Source of the DNA: Formicarius rufipectus
Taxonomy: Eukaryota > Chordata > Aves > Passeriformes > Formicariidae
Direction of reading: 5' to 3'
Assembly (NCBI GenBank): GCA_013399695.1
Contig: VXAU01006170.1
Coordinates: forward strand, 55,824-119,823
DNA: 64,000 nt
The notes beneath the pieces were generated by a model. That model saw nothing but the letters and a program-made list of their open reading frames with translations. It did not search any database and was not told the DNA's origin. Of this stretch, positions 37,508-49,093 are shown piece by piece. Numbering within the stretch: position 1 is the first letter of the stretch; each line of letters opens with the position of its first letter. A program made the position numbers and the translations under genes.

Positions 37508-37709
37508 TGTTTGTTTGGTTTTTTTTTGTTTTGGTTTTGGTTTTGGTTTTTTTGGGGGGGGGTTTTGGTGTGTTGTTTTTTTGGTTTGTTTTTTTTTGTT
37601 TTGTTTTGTTTTGTTTTTGTTTGGTTTTTTGTTGGTTTGTTTGTTTTTTGTTTTTTGGTTTTGTTTTGTTTTTTTTTTTTGTTTGTTTTTTGGGGGGTTT
37701 TTTTTTTTG
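37508..37709. repeat. 200-bp T/G-only tract
   Basis: About 200 bases made almost only of T and G on +, with runs such as TTTTGG, a G-run of nine to ten near 37,553, and TTTG units. It stops at an undetermined base. Open frames over it (F/L/G/W-rich on +, K/N/Q/P-rich on -) are composition artefacts. The strong strand asymmetry makes polymerase slippage and mis-assembly likely. Confidence 0.95.
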
Positions 37710-37710
37710 N
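37710..37710. other. Single undetermined base
   Basis: One N directly at the right edge of the T/G tract, marking uncertain sequence. Confidence 1.
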
Positions 37711-37874
37711 TGTTAGTTACATACAGAAAAGGGTTTAGGAGTTCTGTTACTATGAAGTTCATTTGTTGTATTCAGGTACCTGAAGAGGGGACTGTCACAG
37801 CCCCTGTTTGCAATTGTTTGCTCTTAGACCTTGTTTCAACTGATACTATGGGTACTATGGAATAAAGTACCCAT

Positions 37875-37913
37875 AGAGCATAACCTCAAGAGCATAACCT
37901 CAAGAGCATAACC
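37875..37913. repeat. 14-bp tandem repeat, 2.8 units
   Basis: Perfect tandem copies of AGAGCATAACCTCA (two full units and eleven bases of a third). There are no mismatches, so the array is recent or still changing in length. Confidence 0.97.
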
Positions 37914-40900
37914 AAGATAGTTGTGTTTTCTGATGAACCTTTTTACACAGACTGTAATTATGCTTCTCACAGGATAGTGATTTGTATACCACATAAAGCA
38001 CATGTTTACTTGTGGGAATTGTATGGTTTTGCTGTGATTATTAGAACTTATTTATTGCTTTCCATTATCTTAATGTTTCCAAATTAAGCAATATGAAGCA
38101 ATTTTCTGCCATGCTATATCTCAGAAGCCTTAGGGATATTATCTGTTACTTGTACTGCAAGTCTAGAGACCTTTGTGAATAAAACTTATAATTCACTTCA
38201 TTTTAAGTTTTTCTCTTGATTGTAATCAATGAACCTTATACTATGGAATAATAATGAGATAACAAAAGAGAAAATAACCCTTCTGAGGTAGGAAAAGGGT
38301 GCATATAAAAGGCACAACGAGTATTCAATTGACTTCTTAAACTATAAAACTTTTTGCCCTTTCTTTTGAAGATTGGCTACTTTCAGGTAATCATAAGCTG
38401 TTTGCAGCTATGAACACTTCAGAAAAGAGTAATTTTAATGATGAGTCGTTATCATAATTGCTTCAGCATTTCCTTCACTAGTTAAGATATCTTATTTCTG
38501 GACATGTATTACTTTATTGGCTTTCATTATACTGTATCATCTGTTCAATTTGTGGTAAACTATCAAAGGAGAGTAATTGAATGTTAGGCTGAAGTCAAGT
38601 TGTTCTGATTTTACTTCTAACCTTACTTCAGAAATTCAGGTTTATTCTCATTTCGTATTTGGTTCTCTAAGTCTGTTTTAGGATGATTCCTGCCATTCAC
38701 CATTCCTGTTTGACAGTTTTGCATTTTATTGTCATATTTTATATTATTTAATCCATTCCCAAATTATTCCATTTCATTCTATTTGACTTTTATGTCACTT
38801 CATTTCTTACCCTGATTTCATTTTTGTTCATCCTTTTCTTCCTAGCTTTGTTCTCTTCTTTACCATCCTCACTGTTTTATTTTTCTGCTTCACATTATTA
38901 TGTTCTTCCTTTCCACTTTTGTAAATATTTCCTGTTTTCTCTCATGTGGTACCTCATATAAGAAAAAGATAAGGTCACAAACATAATTGTGAGATGCAAA
39001 AGGTGGCTTTTCATTTCTCCGTGACCCTAAGTACTTGAAAAATAAAGGAAATAGCAACATTCAAAGAGCTGTGTGTGTGTTATGTTTGTGTTTCTGAATG
39101 AGTGTATAAACACACACGCCACGATTTGTGTATTGCTTTTGAAAAGGGAAAGAATTATCTCATCTTCTTCAAGTACTCAGAGGATAAGAAAGAAAAAAAA
39201 AGGTAAATATGTGGATGTACAAGTTTGTAATTTCCCACCAGTTGTTCTTAAAGGAGAAAGATAATGAAAATATTTGTGCAATCTGAGCCCTTCCTATTGG
39301 GAACTGTAAATCACAGAGTTTTCTGATATGCCAGGAGAAATATGATTCTTTGGGGGGAGGTTTGATTATTGATCATTGGCACAGAGCAAAGGTTTTACTC
39401 AGAATCCAGAGAATATCTGCATCTGTTGTTTAGAAAATGCATTAAAGTAGAAATGTTAGCTTATTTATTTAACGTTAGTTAGATAACGGTTTCTTCGCTG
39501 ATTTCTTTTTTGGATGGTAATTGTGATCTTTCTGTTCTCTTTCTTTTTATTTTGCTAATAGATTTTATACATCACCCTTGATAGGTATGTTTGAACTGAA
39601 ATGCTCTATCCCAGTCCAGTTCTAAGCAAGCTAGCTTTCACAGAAAAATCTACCACCAAAATGAATGGAAAACTGTGTTGTAGAAAACAACAGGAATGTT
39701 TTTGTTCCATTGGTGGATGTTAGCTCACATGCCTTGGATAGGAGGCTTGTTTCCTTTAGTTGTCTCTGTGCTTGAGATAAAAAGACAGGCATTTTCAGAA
39801 AGATTAAAAAAATAAATAAATAAATTACAAACTACAAAACCAATACATAGCATGACTGTGTCTTCACAAATTTTTGTGCTTTTACAGGTAAGAATGTAAC
39901 CTGTAACCCATAAGAGGCCTGAACCTTGGTCAGAGTTTGCCTGGTTATAGGAAACACTCCCTGCCTGAAAAACATTTTCACCCTGAAGTGGATATGCTTA
40001 GGAACAGCACTTTATTAAGGTAAAGAGGTTTAGATACTTATAAATCTACAGGAGAGAGAGGATTCAGCCAATAGCATGGCTTACTTACCCATTCCAAGAT
40101 AGTTTAGATTACATCTATTGCAAGGAAGCCACCACAGAGCCTGTCGCTCTCTTCTGTTACAGAAATAACACTAAAGTGCACTGCAGTGCTGCCTTTACAC
40201 TGAGCTGAAAAAGTGAACACAAAAGGATAAACACAAAGGGGCCACCACTACCACCACAGCACTGTATTCTCTGGGTGTTATCAGGCTGCTTTAGAGAACT
40301 AACCTTTACCAATATGGACAGAGGGCAAAGTCGTATCACTCAACTGGGGCAAATGCATTGATCGCTGTAGACAGACCCATCCTGTCTTTCCTGGGTCTAT
40401 GAGTCCTGAGCAAGACTCTGAATCTTACTGTCAGCATAGGAATGTTCTGAAGAAGCTCTAGGAGACAGATGAAATGTATTACTCTTTTGGAAACAAATAT
40501 AGGACATTAACTGAGCTTTGATGGGTATGGATAAGCCCTTCTGGAGAGTAAAAGACTTTTTTTTTTTTTTGTACTAAATCAAAATTAATTTTCTGCTTTC
40601 TCTGTTGAGTCATTTTAGCAGACTTGCCTTTTACGCTGCTTTATCATACACTGAGAAAGAGTAAAACAGCAAGCAAGAAGACTGATGTTGGTTTGCTTTT
40701 GTAAAGACACTGAATATTAATGATCCTAAGCTGTATTACTTAGGAGGAAGTCTTAATAGAGGGAGCAGACTTAAGAGGTTGCTAGACATTACCAAACAGA
40801 TGGACTTGCCCTGATTCTGTTGGTTTTGGATTTGTTTTTGTTTTTTTTTTTTGTTTCCAAGGACCACCCCCCCATTCGTTTTTTTTTAACAAATGCAATG

Positions 40901-40976
40901 GTAGGATATGGGACTCATTTATCCTACAATTTCACACTCAGGTTGTATAGGAGAATTGCTATTTTTGAATATCTCA
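37914..40976. other. AT-rich noncoding DNA
   Basis: No gene recognised. It contains a short GT run near 39,069, an (AAAT)n run at 39805-39825 and T runs at 40557-40570 and about 40,840. Confidence 0.5.
39805..39825. repeat. (AAAT)n microsatellite
   Basis: Four AAAT-type units after an A run. Confidence 0.85.
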
Positions 40977-41042
40977 GGATCATAAAATGGTCTGGTTTGG
41001 AAGGTGATGTGGTTGGAGGGGACCTTCTAAAGATGGTCTTTC
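40977..41042 (-). mobile_element. CR1 LINE 3'-end fragment, antisense
   Basis: On + the order GGATCATAAAATGGTCTGG, TTTGGAAGG, GGTTGGAGGGGACCTTC, TAAAGATGGTCT mirrors the antisense CR1 3' end (family: ATCATAGAATGG, GGTTGGAAGGGACCTTAAAGATC). A short internal duplication of the TTGGAAGG-type block seems present. Only the last 65 bases or so of the element are recognisable. The right limit is unclear because the following 100 bases may be more decayed CR1. Confidence 0.75.
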
Positions 41043-44029
41043 ATGAGATGAGGTTGCTGAAATCTTATCTTACAGCTGTCTTCTTGATAACTATCTTAAA
41101 TAGATCTTTCACATTTAAAAGGAAAAAAAAAAAACAAACTTCTAAGGATTCCATTTACTATGATTAATTTGGAAGATTTGGTTATTTTGAGGATTTTCCT
41201 GAAAACATTGTATATTTTTTTTGTATACTCCTAAAAAAAAAGAAATTCAGTGAGCAGAACCACAGTCCTTTTTAGTATGCTTCTAAACTGGTAGTAGTGA
41301 CCATACTTCAACAGCATTCCCTAATCCCCAAGGAGTCAAAGACTAAATCCTGAAGAGGTGTAGCTGTAGTCAAGCAATAAGATTAAAAAACCTTTCATTC
41401 ATATGAGTGCATATTGTTTGTTTTAGTGCGACAGTCAAAGAGGAAACTTAAATCATCAGTTGGTATGTTTCAGATAGCATACGGTAAGGAACAGTATTCT
41501 GCCTTTCACTGGATTATTCCACTGCTGCTACATCTTGATAGAAATTCATGCTTCTGAGCATCAGTGTTTCAGTGCATGTGATGTCCAGAACAATTTTATT
41601 TTTTTTTAGCTTACCAGAATCCTTTCTGTTCTTTGACTAAATTAATGGGCCTGGTATCTCCTAACCTACTGCTATGGAAGTGGTTAGTTGATGCCTTGTG
41701 TCTGAGTCCACGATTAGATACCTAAATTGAATGACTCTCCAGACATGACCTCTGTTTTCAAGAAGATGGTATTCCCTAGAAAGGCTCCTTACAAACTTTC
41801 AGTCTTTGAACATAAAAGTTGCTTTCAAGTTAATAATTAAGGCACTTAAAAATAAAGAAGTAGAATGCATTTGATCTAGCTTTTCACACCTTCTAAGTAT
41901 GCTAAGAATGCCTTGAATAAAGCTTCTTAATTCAAAAGGTTATGAATGTGAAGTTAAATAGTGCCATCTGGTTTAGAGGAGGAATTCATGCATGGGAACA
42001 CTCAGCCAGCATTACTCCAAAGAACTTACACCAAAAGATAGACACTATAGTATTTATTGTTTAAATGTTTTCTTATATAGAATAGTACTTTTAAAAATGA
42101 ATATATGACATATTTTTTCCTAGTAAAACTCAGTGGCAATAGTTACTCATTGTTTTATCCAAAGATTAGCTAATATTTCTGTAGAAATTTGAGAGGTACA
42201 AATATGAGGGGAAAACAATTTAGAGAACAAAAGGAATTCTTAGTTCAAGACAAAAATTCTTCTGAGTTTGAAAAAAAAAAAAAAAAGACACTTTTACAAG
42301 AAAAGCTTATATAACTTTGTCTAAGGCAGTATTCATTTGCAGAATTTAACCAGATTTATTTATGCTTTGGATAAATGCAAATACATGTTCATATAATGTT
42401 AATATAAGCTAGAAAACATACACAGATTTTTTTTTAATTAAATCTGATTGGAAGAGCAATCTACATTACATTTTCTGATTGTAATGGAATATTAGGAAGT
42501 TTGGTAAAATTAATTTCCCAGGAAATAGATAACGTAGTCAAGTAAGCAGAACTGGACATGATCAAAAGAATAAAAGTAGGTTACGTGATATCCAATTTAA
42601 ATCTCTGTCTAGCAGTGTGTCAATGCAGCATGCAGATACAAAAGCTGAGGTCATAAAATAAGGGAAATGCAGAAATATAAACATCATGTATCTAAAAGGA
42701 CTTAGTACTGTGTTTTCCTCATTTTTTTTCTTTTCAAACATATTTCTGTGTTCATCCTGAATATGTCCAGCATATATTTAATGCATGTCTTTCCTTAATA
42801 TCACTGTTACCTACAAAGGCAAAAAGTTTCCCATGAGTAGTCAGATCTATTTGATCAGTAAGACAACTGCTTTACAAAATATAAAACCATTTGAACTGAT
42901 TTTTTTTTATTAAACTGACATTTGCAATTATAGTTCTTTTCATCAAGATTAAAGCTTGAATAAGTTCTGATCCCAAACAATTTGTATAAAATATTTTTCA
43001 TTTTATTTGGAAGCTCTGAGAGAACAAAAAGTAGGAATCCACTTTCTCTGAATACTTAAGGAAAAGGAAAGTTAAACACAGTTGCATAAGTTACATTAGC
43101 AGAGAAGCGAAGCCTCAGCATTTTTTGTATTTTTTTTTCCTTTGTTTTACTAACAGTTAAAAAAGGTAGTTAAAATTTTAATGGTTTGACTTGTTTGCAA
43201 AATGGAATTTTGTTTTGGGAAAATAAGAATAGAAGTCAGTCTGTTCCTTTAATTTACAAGAGTACACTATGTTTAGATGAACAAATATGTATTCTTGGAG
43301 GGAGTTGAGGTGCGACTAACCTAAAACAACTCAAAGCTTACATCATAAGCATCACTATAAGAAGCTTTCCATGTTACTTCCCTAGCGTTGTCTATGTATC
43401 AAGCTTCTCCTGATTTCCCTATTGATAATTCTAGTAATGTCTGAAACCACAAACTTCCTACATCCAAAGTAAAAGAAATTAATGTGATGAGCTATGCTGC
43501 AACTTTCTCTGTCATTACTGTGACTCTCCCAACAATAAATTTTCACTTTGTTTAATTGTAAGTCATGCTTCACATTATTGCCTCCATTTTCTGAGGAAAG
43601 CATCTGGAGATAGACATTAATGTTATTACCTTGGTAACAATTGTGTTAAATAAATGCAGAAAAGCAATAGCACATAACTATTTGTTATTACAGTTCTGCT
43701 GGTATTGCACTCCTGTGAAGATCAGGGCTCCAGTCTGCTATAAAACAATATAAAAGAACATGACAGTATAAATAGCCAAGTGAAAAAAGGGTTGCTAAAA
43801 CTAAAAGAATCATGAACATAGCAATGGTTAGAATATACCATTTTTCAAATTCCCTTTTAATTTTATCAATAGTTTTATATTCAATAGTATATATGGGAGG
43901 GGAGAAATGATTTAAAAAAGCATGATGAAAAGAGAATTTAGAAAGAAATTAAAATAAGCTAGAAAAAAAGAGAGGAGAAAAAAGTGGGAGTTTGGACAAA
44001 AAGGCCGTTCTGCATCACTGTTCAAGATT
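41043..44029. other. AT-rich noncoding DNA
   Basis: It has a poly-A run at 42271-42286. No gene recognised. Frames up to 73 codons have no family resemblance. Confidence 0.5.
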
Positions 44030-45660
44030 TACAGTCAGTGATACATCAGAGCAAAAAAACACTCTCTAATAATATCCTGGTAACAACAGAAGACATCTCT
44101 GCAGCTGCTTCTGGTGACTGCACTCTGCAGCTGATGCCCCTCAGAGCACCTTAAGAAAACTGTTACTCTACTACAGAAAACAGGATCAGAATATTAAAAT
44201 GCTTATTATAATACAAACAACATCTTTTCTATATTAAGACCTTGCAAAGCAAATCCAGTATAAAGTCCCACTTTAATTTATTTTTTGGGGGGGTTGTTTT
44301 TCTTTTTTTTGTGCACAAAATTTCCAAAGTGCACAAAATCTCAGCAGGTGTGAGGTGTTTGGGCAAGGGAGAGGTGTGACATTAAGGGGTGAGCTAGAGA
44401 GATAAGACAAAAGGAGAGCAGGCAGTGGATGCCAATCAGGGCTGATTGAGCTCACCTGGGAAGAGCACTTCATAGCACCCCTCTGAAGAGCCCTGAGGGC
44501 AGTGTGCTACTTCTGAGGTGGGGTGCCTTAGCTAGAGGAGTAAGTTTTAGCTGCAGTGGAGAGTTTGGGGGTTTTTTTTTGTTTGTTTGTTTTTCTGAAT
44601 GATATCTGCTGTGTTCTGAAAGCAAATAAATCAAAGTACCAGCCTTCCTTAGGAAAACAAAACAGGCAGGTGACATAGTTACAGATCATCGGGCGTTTGT
44701 GGAGATGGATGCAAAATGGCGAAAAATCTGTAGCCAAGCAGAAGATTTGAGCAGCAGGGCATTTCCCATGTGTGGAGCAGAAGACCAAAGAGAACCTGGA
44801 TTATTTTGGATCTAGGTAGGTGTGATCAGCTTGCCTTGGGCTGATAAACCCAAAGCCTTGAAAGTTGTATTATGTTCTGTATCAAAAAAAGGAGCTGATG
44901 CTGTGTGGAGTTAACTGGAGTGAAGTTAAACTTCTGGTTTGGGTTTTTTTGTTTGTTTTAAACTAAGTATAAAAATTTTGAAGAATCTTAGAGGATGGTT
45001 TGTGTCCTCTCTTATTTTACTGTGTTTGCCCCTACTAGTCCTGTTAGAGTGGCATGTGTTGCTTTTCCAAAATGCAGAAGATCTTGATATGAAAGTATGC
45101 TAGAAAGTGAGGCCTGCTAAGTCCAAATGGGTCAGGACCACTACAAGCACTCTGAACAGCTTCTTGGCTAAATGTGAGGCAGGTGGTTGAGATTTTGCAG
45201 TGAAATGTTGGGCATAGCAAAGAGTAGAAGTTGGTGTGGGGAGTAAGGGGTGGTGCTGTTAAGGTGTCCTGCTTTCTGCCATAGCTTGCAAGCCTGTTTG
45301 CAAGTTCTGTTAAGGTGACAAATGTTTTGGGAATAGCAAAGTAACTGTGAGAAATACTAGAGGCAGATGTGCTGCTGGGTCAGTTACAGATGCTAAAGGC
45401 CATGTTTCTGCAATGTGTGCTGGGCTGCTCTCTGCAGCATTCTTAAAATAATAAACGTAGCTGTGAATGAGTGATGTTACTGTAGCCCTTCCTTGGTTCG
45501 GCAGCTCTGTGCGACACTTGTCTTGTCCCATAGTAGCAAGCTCTGTGCCTTTAGAAGTAAATGAAGCATGAGGAGCCTTGCTGCTGTTGCTTAATTCTTC
45601 AGCTACTATTCTTACTATGCTTTCTTTTATTCTTGCACTGTATTTAAGCTGTGGCATGTA
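44030..45660. other. Less AT-rich block of unknown origin
   Basis: Clearly richer in G and C than its surroundings, with many G-rich stretches on + (GGGCAAGGGAGAGG, GAGGTGGGGTGCC, GTGTGGGGAGTAAGGGG) and an AATAAA near 44,626. It contains T/G tracts at about 44,280-44,312 and 44,571-44,595. The texture is that of a decayed LTR or other interspersed repeat, but I could not place it. Open frames on - (115 codons at 45310-45657, 86 at 44528-44788) are not recognisable proteins. Confidence 0.35.
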
Positions 45661-46749
45661 ATATTTTGCTGTTCTTTGCAGCTGAAATCTAATCTAGTCC
45701 GTGTTCTCTCTTGTTCCTAAGCTCTTTCATTATCCTATATTTTTTAAATTTTCCATACTTTTTAATGTTTTCCTCCTTGAGTGTGTTCTCTTATCACTTT
45801 CACTTCTGCCTCTCCTTTCAATTCCCTTGTCTCATCTTTTTGTCTTATATTGTTCTGTTCTTATTAGTTATCTCTCAATGAGAGTTTAGAATGAGAAGAA
45901 AAAGAACTGCTTTGCCTGTTCTATTCTAAAGGTCTTTCCTCTAATTACTAGCAAACTAGTACTTGCTGAAACAAATTATCAAACCATATTTTGTCCTGTG
46001 ACTCACTTGAAATTCACTTATGTATGAAATGTTAAAGATAGACTGGTTGACACCATAGTCAAGGCTAAGCAAAGAAATATCTGTGAAAGCCTGTAAGAAG
46101 CAAGTATTTTTAACGTGATGTTTTTACTGGGCAGAATGCCTAGCTGCGGGTACTTGGAATAAGCTGATGTCTCGGTCTGATAACAGCCAACAAATACTTG
46201 CCTGGTGGGACGGAGGCTGAAGTATAGGAAAAACCTGAGAGCGTGAATTAGAAAACTGACTGTGAATTGGGTCTTTTTAAAGGCAGACTAAATGACAATT
46301 ACATACCAATTCATAGTTATATGTATGACTTTGGAAGTTATTAAAAGCAACTGGCAGTTATAGAAAGCTGGGTCACACCAATTAGTCCTTTCTTATAGGA
46401 AATGGTCTTTCAGACTGTTTAAAATGGAGTGGGGGGGGGGCGGAACTTTCCAAAGGCATAGGGACATTTTTGTAAATGTCAGGCACATGAGAAGTGACAG
46501 ATAAATTTATTTACATGTTCTTTTCTGAAGCTTTTAAAACATGGATTTTTTTCTTCTCACTCCCATTTTCTGCTAATTATTGCTAACCGTAGCACTCTTT
46601 CTTGTAACCCACTTTTAAATGGCATGCTATAGGTCTTTAACCTATACAGTAGAAACATTTTTTCAGAAGTATTATCTATTCATCAATACTTAAAAACTTT
46701 TCTTTTAAAGAAATAGTGGCTTGTTTTGGTTTGCTTTTTCTAAAGTGTG
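45661..46749. other. AT-rich noncoding DNA with G10 run
   Basis: A pyrimidine-rich stretch lies at 45,700-45,860, and a run of ten G at 46431-46440. No gene recognised. Confidence 0.5.
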
Positions 46750-47408
46750 GGGAAGAGGCAAGGCTACAGGTGTGACTTCGGTGAGAAGCTGTGCAGATGT
46801 TAAAGTCAGTGCAGAAGGAGGGAGAGGAGATTGTTCAGGTGCTAGTGTGGGGATTCCCCTGCAGTCCAGGGTGAAGACCACAGTGAGGCAGGCTGGTACT
46901 CCTGCAACCCATGGAGTGGGTTGGAACCCATGTGTAGCCTGCGGTGAACCCCACACCAAAGCAGGAGAATGTTTGAAGGAGGCTGTTACCCTGTGTGAAA
47001 CCTATGCTGGAGCAGACTCCTGGCAGAACCTTTGGACCCATGGAAAGAAGAATCCACGCAGGAGCAAGCTTCTGGCAGGACTTGTGACCCCACAGGTGAT
47101 CTATGTTTGAGCTGTCTGTTCCTGAAGGACTGCACCCTGTAGAACAGAGCTGCAATGGAGTAGTTTGTGAAGAACTGTAGCCTGTGAAAAGAATTCACAT
47201 TGGAATAGTTCACGGACTATCTCCTGTGGGAGAGTCCCCACACTGGAGTGGGGGAGGAGTTTAAGGGGTACTCCCTCTAAGGAGGAAAGAGTGGTGGAGA
47301 CAATGTGTGACCTTATCTTGACACATGAGGCTTTCCTTCCATTTTCTTTACCTTGTCCAGCTGAGGAGAGGTGATAGAGTGGCATCCAGGCAGGGTCAGC
47401 CCATCACA
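46750..47408 (+). mobile_element. Endogenous-retrovirus LTR-like element with 45-bp tandem units
   Basis: This G-rich segment has the layout of an interspersed avian repeat that I recall as LTR-derived. It contains imperfect tandem units at 47119-47163 (45 bases), 47164-47208 (45) and 47209-47251 (43). Each has a pattern like GAAGRACTGYA..CCTGTG..GGAGTAG, and more diverged units lie upstream to about 46,900. The right end, GTCAGCCCATCACA, closes in CA as LTRs do. The left end is approximate, and no target-site duplication was confirmed. Between about 47,312 and 47,315 the copy appears to lack a stretch that other family members carry, including their poly-A signal; this is from memory and untested. 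No retroviral genes are attached, so a solo LTR is likely. Confidence 0.65.
47119..47251. repeat. Three imperfect 45-bp tandem units
   Basis: Unit lengths are 45, 45 and 43 bases, sharing the GACTG/AACTG..CCTGTG..TGGA(G/A)TAG skeleton. The 15-codon periodicity produces repetitive peptides on the - strand. These are an artefact of the repeat, not a gene. Confidence 0.85.
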
Positions 47409-48832
47409 GGCACTTTAATGGCCCTTTAATTTAGGATTGAACAAATTCTTTTTATTTACAGTCCTTGAAGTCTTGTTGTCCTCTGAAGACTTTTTACCCC
47501 ATCTGGGGAAAGAGTACTGCTTAAAACATTAAACTCGAAGGAAAAATAAGCATTATTTTTTTTTCCTGACTGTAGTTCATATACTCAATAGCAGATGAAT
47601 ACACAGGAGATGTGATCTAGGGGAGAGAGTGAAAAGAGAAAGGAGGTGCCATGTGCTGTGCTATATGATGTTGACTGGTACAAGTGATTTCAAGATTTGA
47701 TTTGTACCAGGTTCTAAAAACAAAAAGACAATCCATTCTCCCCAGAAAGAAGGGAGGTGGGAGGGACGAAGCAAACAAAAAAACCCAAAACAAAACAAAA
47801 AAAAAAAAAAAAAAGAAACTTGAACAAAAGATCTCAAACCAAAAAACACCCCAACACAGGGCAGGGATATACTGATACCAATCAGTGGAGGGTACTGTAG
47901 TTGTGTGCTGTTTGTGATCTGAGTTACTATGTCTTGATGATTCTGTGCAATGCAGCATATGATTATATTGCATAATCATAATACAGCTAGCTGCCTTAGA
48001 TATGTGATGGGAATGCAGTAAATAAGCCTTGTCCCTGAAGTGTAGGATTTGTTAGGTCAGGTGCAGATCTATACTCAGATTTTTATGCTAATCTATGACT
48101 TGGGAGTCAATAACCTCCCGGAGATGTACTTCTCTGCAGTGTGCTGTCTTGTGTTTAATATGTTCTTGTGGTTTCAAGCCCTTTTCTAGAAAATGTTTGG
48201 CTTCAAAAACTATGATTTTTCTGTCCAATTTTCTTGTTTTTGTTTATTCAGTGTTAATTGTTCCTGTATACTAATGTAAGTTATCTTCAGAAATATACGA
48301 GAAGTGTTTACCATGTTATTTCAGGTTATTGCTGTCCCTGTCTCTGAGCTTTTGTGAATGAACTGTGACTGAGGGACTGTATTAAGTAGATGTAAAATAT
48401 GATTGAAGCTCAAGTGGGGCTTGTATTGAATCAGAAACAGAGTGAAGTTTTCCTTTCAGTGTCCTCCCATGTAGGAATGTACTGTTGCTCATATAAATGT
48501 GATAAATTGCCTATACATAAAGTTTCACCTCTTTATGATTGAACATATAAAAACTGATTTCTATAGGGCTCTTTTGATGACTCTTGTGTGTTATTACTAC
48601 TTTTTAGATATAGTTCATCCTTATATGTTCCTTAAAGCAGTATTTTTTTCTGCTTTTTTTCTTATGTATGCTTATATAATTGTGATGAAAGGGATCTCTC
48701 AACAATATTAAATATTTCTTCAGACTTTAATCAATGGTTTATTAAGTCACTTTACTTTGAATTGCTTATGCTTATTTTGCATGATTTTTTGTGTATTTTT
48801 TTTTATATCTATAAACTCAAGATTGGACATAT
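47409..48832. other. AT-rich noncoding DNA with A-tract
   Basis: It contains an A-rich tract with AAAAC units at 47773-47814. A 120-codon - frame here is driven by that tract. No gene recognised. Confidence 0.5.
47773..47814. repeat. A-rich tract
   Basis: CAAAA units followed by a long A run. Confidence 0.9.
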
Positions 48833-49093
48833 ATGTTGAATAGGTTGCTGGCTAAAAGGTATTGGGCTAGCAAGCTGCCTGCAGTTAGCAAGCTCCTGCT
48901 GGTAGCAGACATGAAGAAAGGAATTGATTATTCTGTGGTTGACTCTTTTATTTTAAACTGTAATTTTAATGCGTTTCAAGCCAGTCAGAACAGAATGCTG
49001 TGTGCACTTTGGCATCTTGAGCTGTCTCAGCCATTTATAATTACCAGTGACTGGCAGGCACTTCTAACTGCTCCCCTTTCATGCCAGCTCTAA
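48833..49093. other. CNE-like noncoding stretch with 86-codon frame
   Basis: A non-repetitive stretch of balanced composition containing ATTTTAAACTGTAATTTTAATG and TTTATAATTACC blocks. The 86-codon + frame resembles no known protein. Its texture is that of a conserved regulatory element, which cannot be tested here. Confidence 0.25.

Noticed and set aside
37377..37865. 162-codon frame rich in F, G, L, V and W
   Set aside because: Produced by the T/G-only tract and includes an undetermined base.
40820..41167. 115-codon + frame
   Set aside because: Begins in a T-run, crosses an antisense CR1 fragment and ends in an A-run.
45487..45510. GGTTCGGCAG as part of a small nuclear RNA or tRNA
   Set aside because: No surrounding cloverleaf, no box elements and no further similarity.
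46721..47385. Frames of 75-129 codons on both strands
   Set aside because: All lie in the LTR-like repeat. The repetitive peptides reflect its 45-base tandem units.
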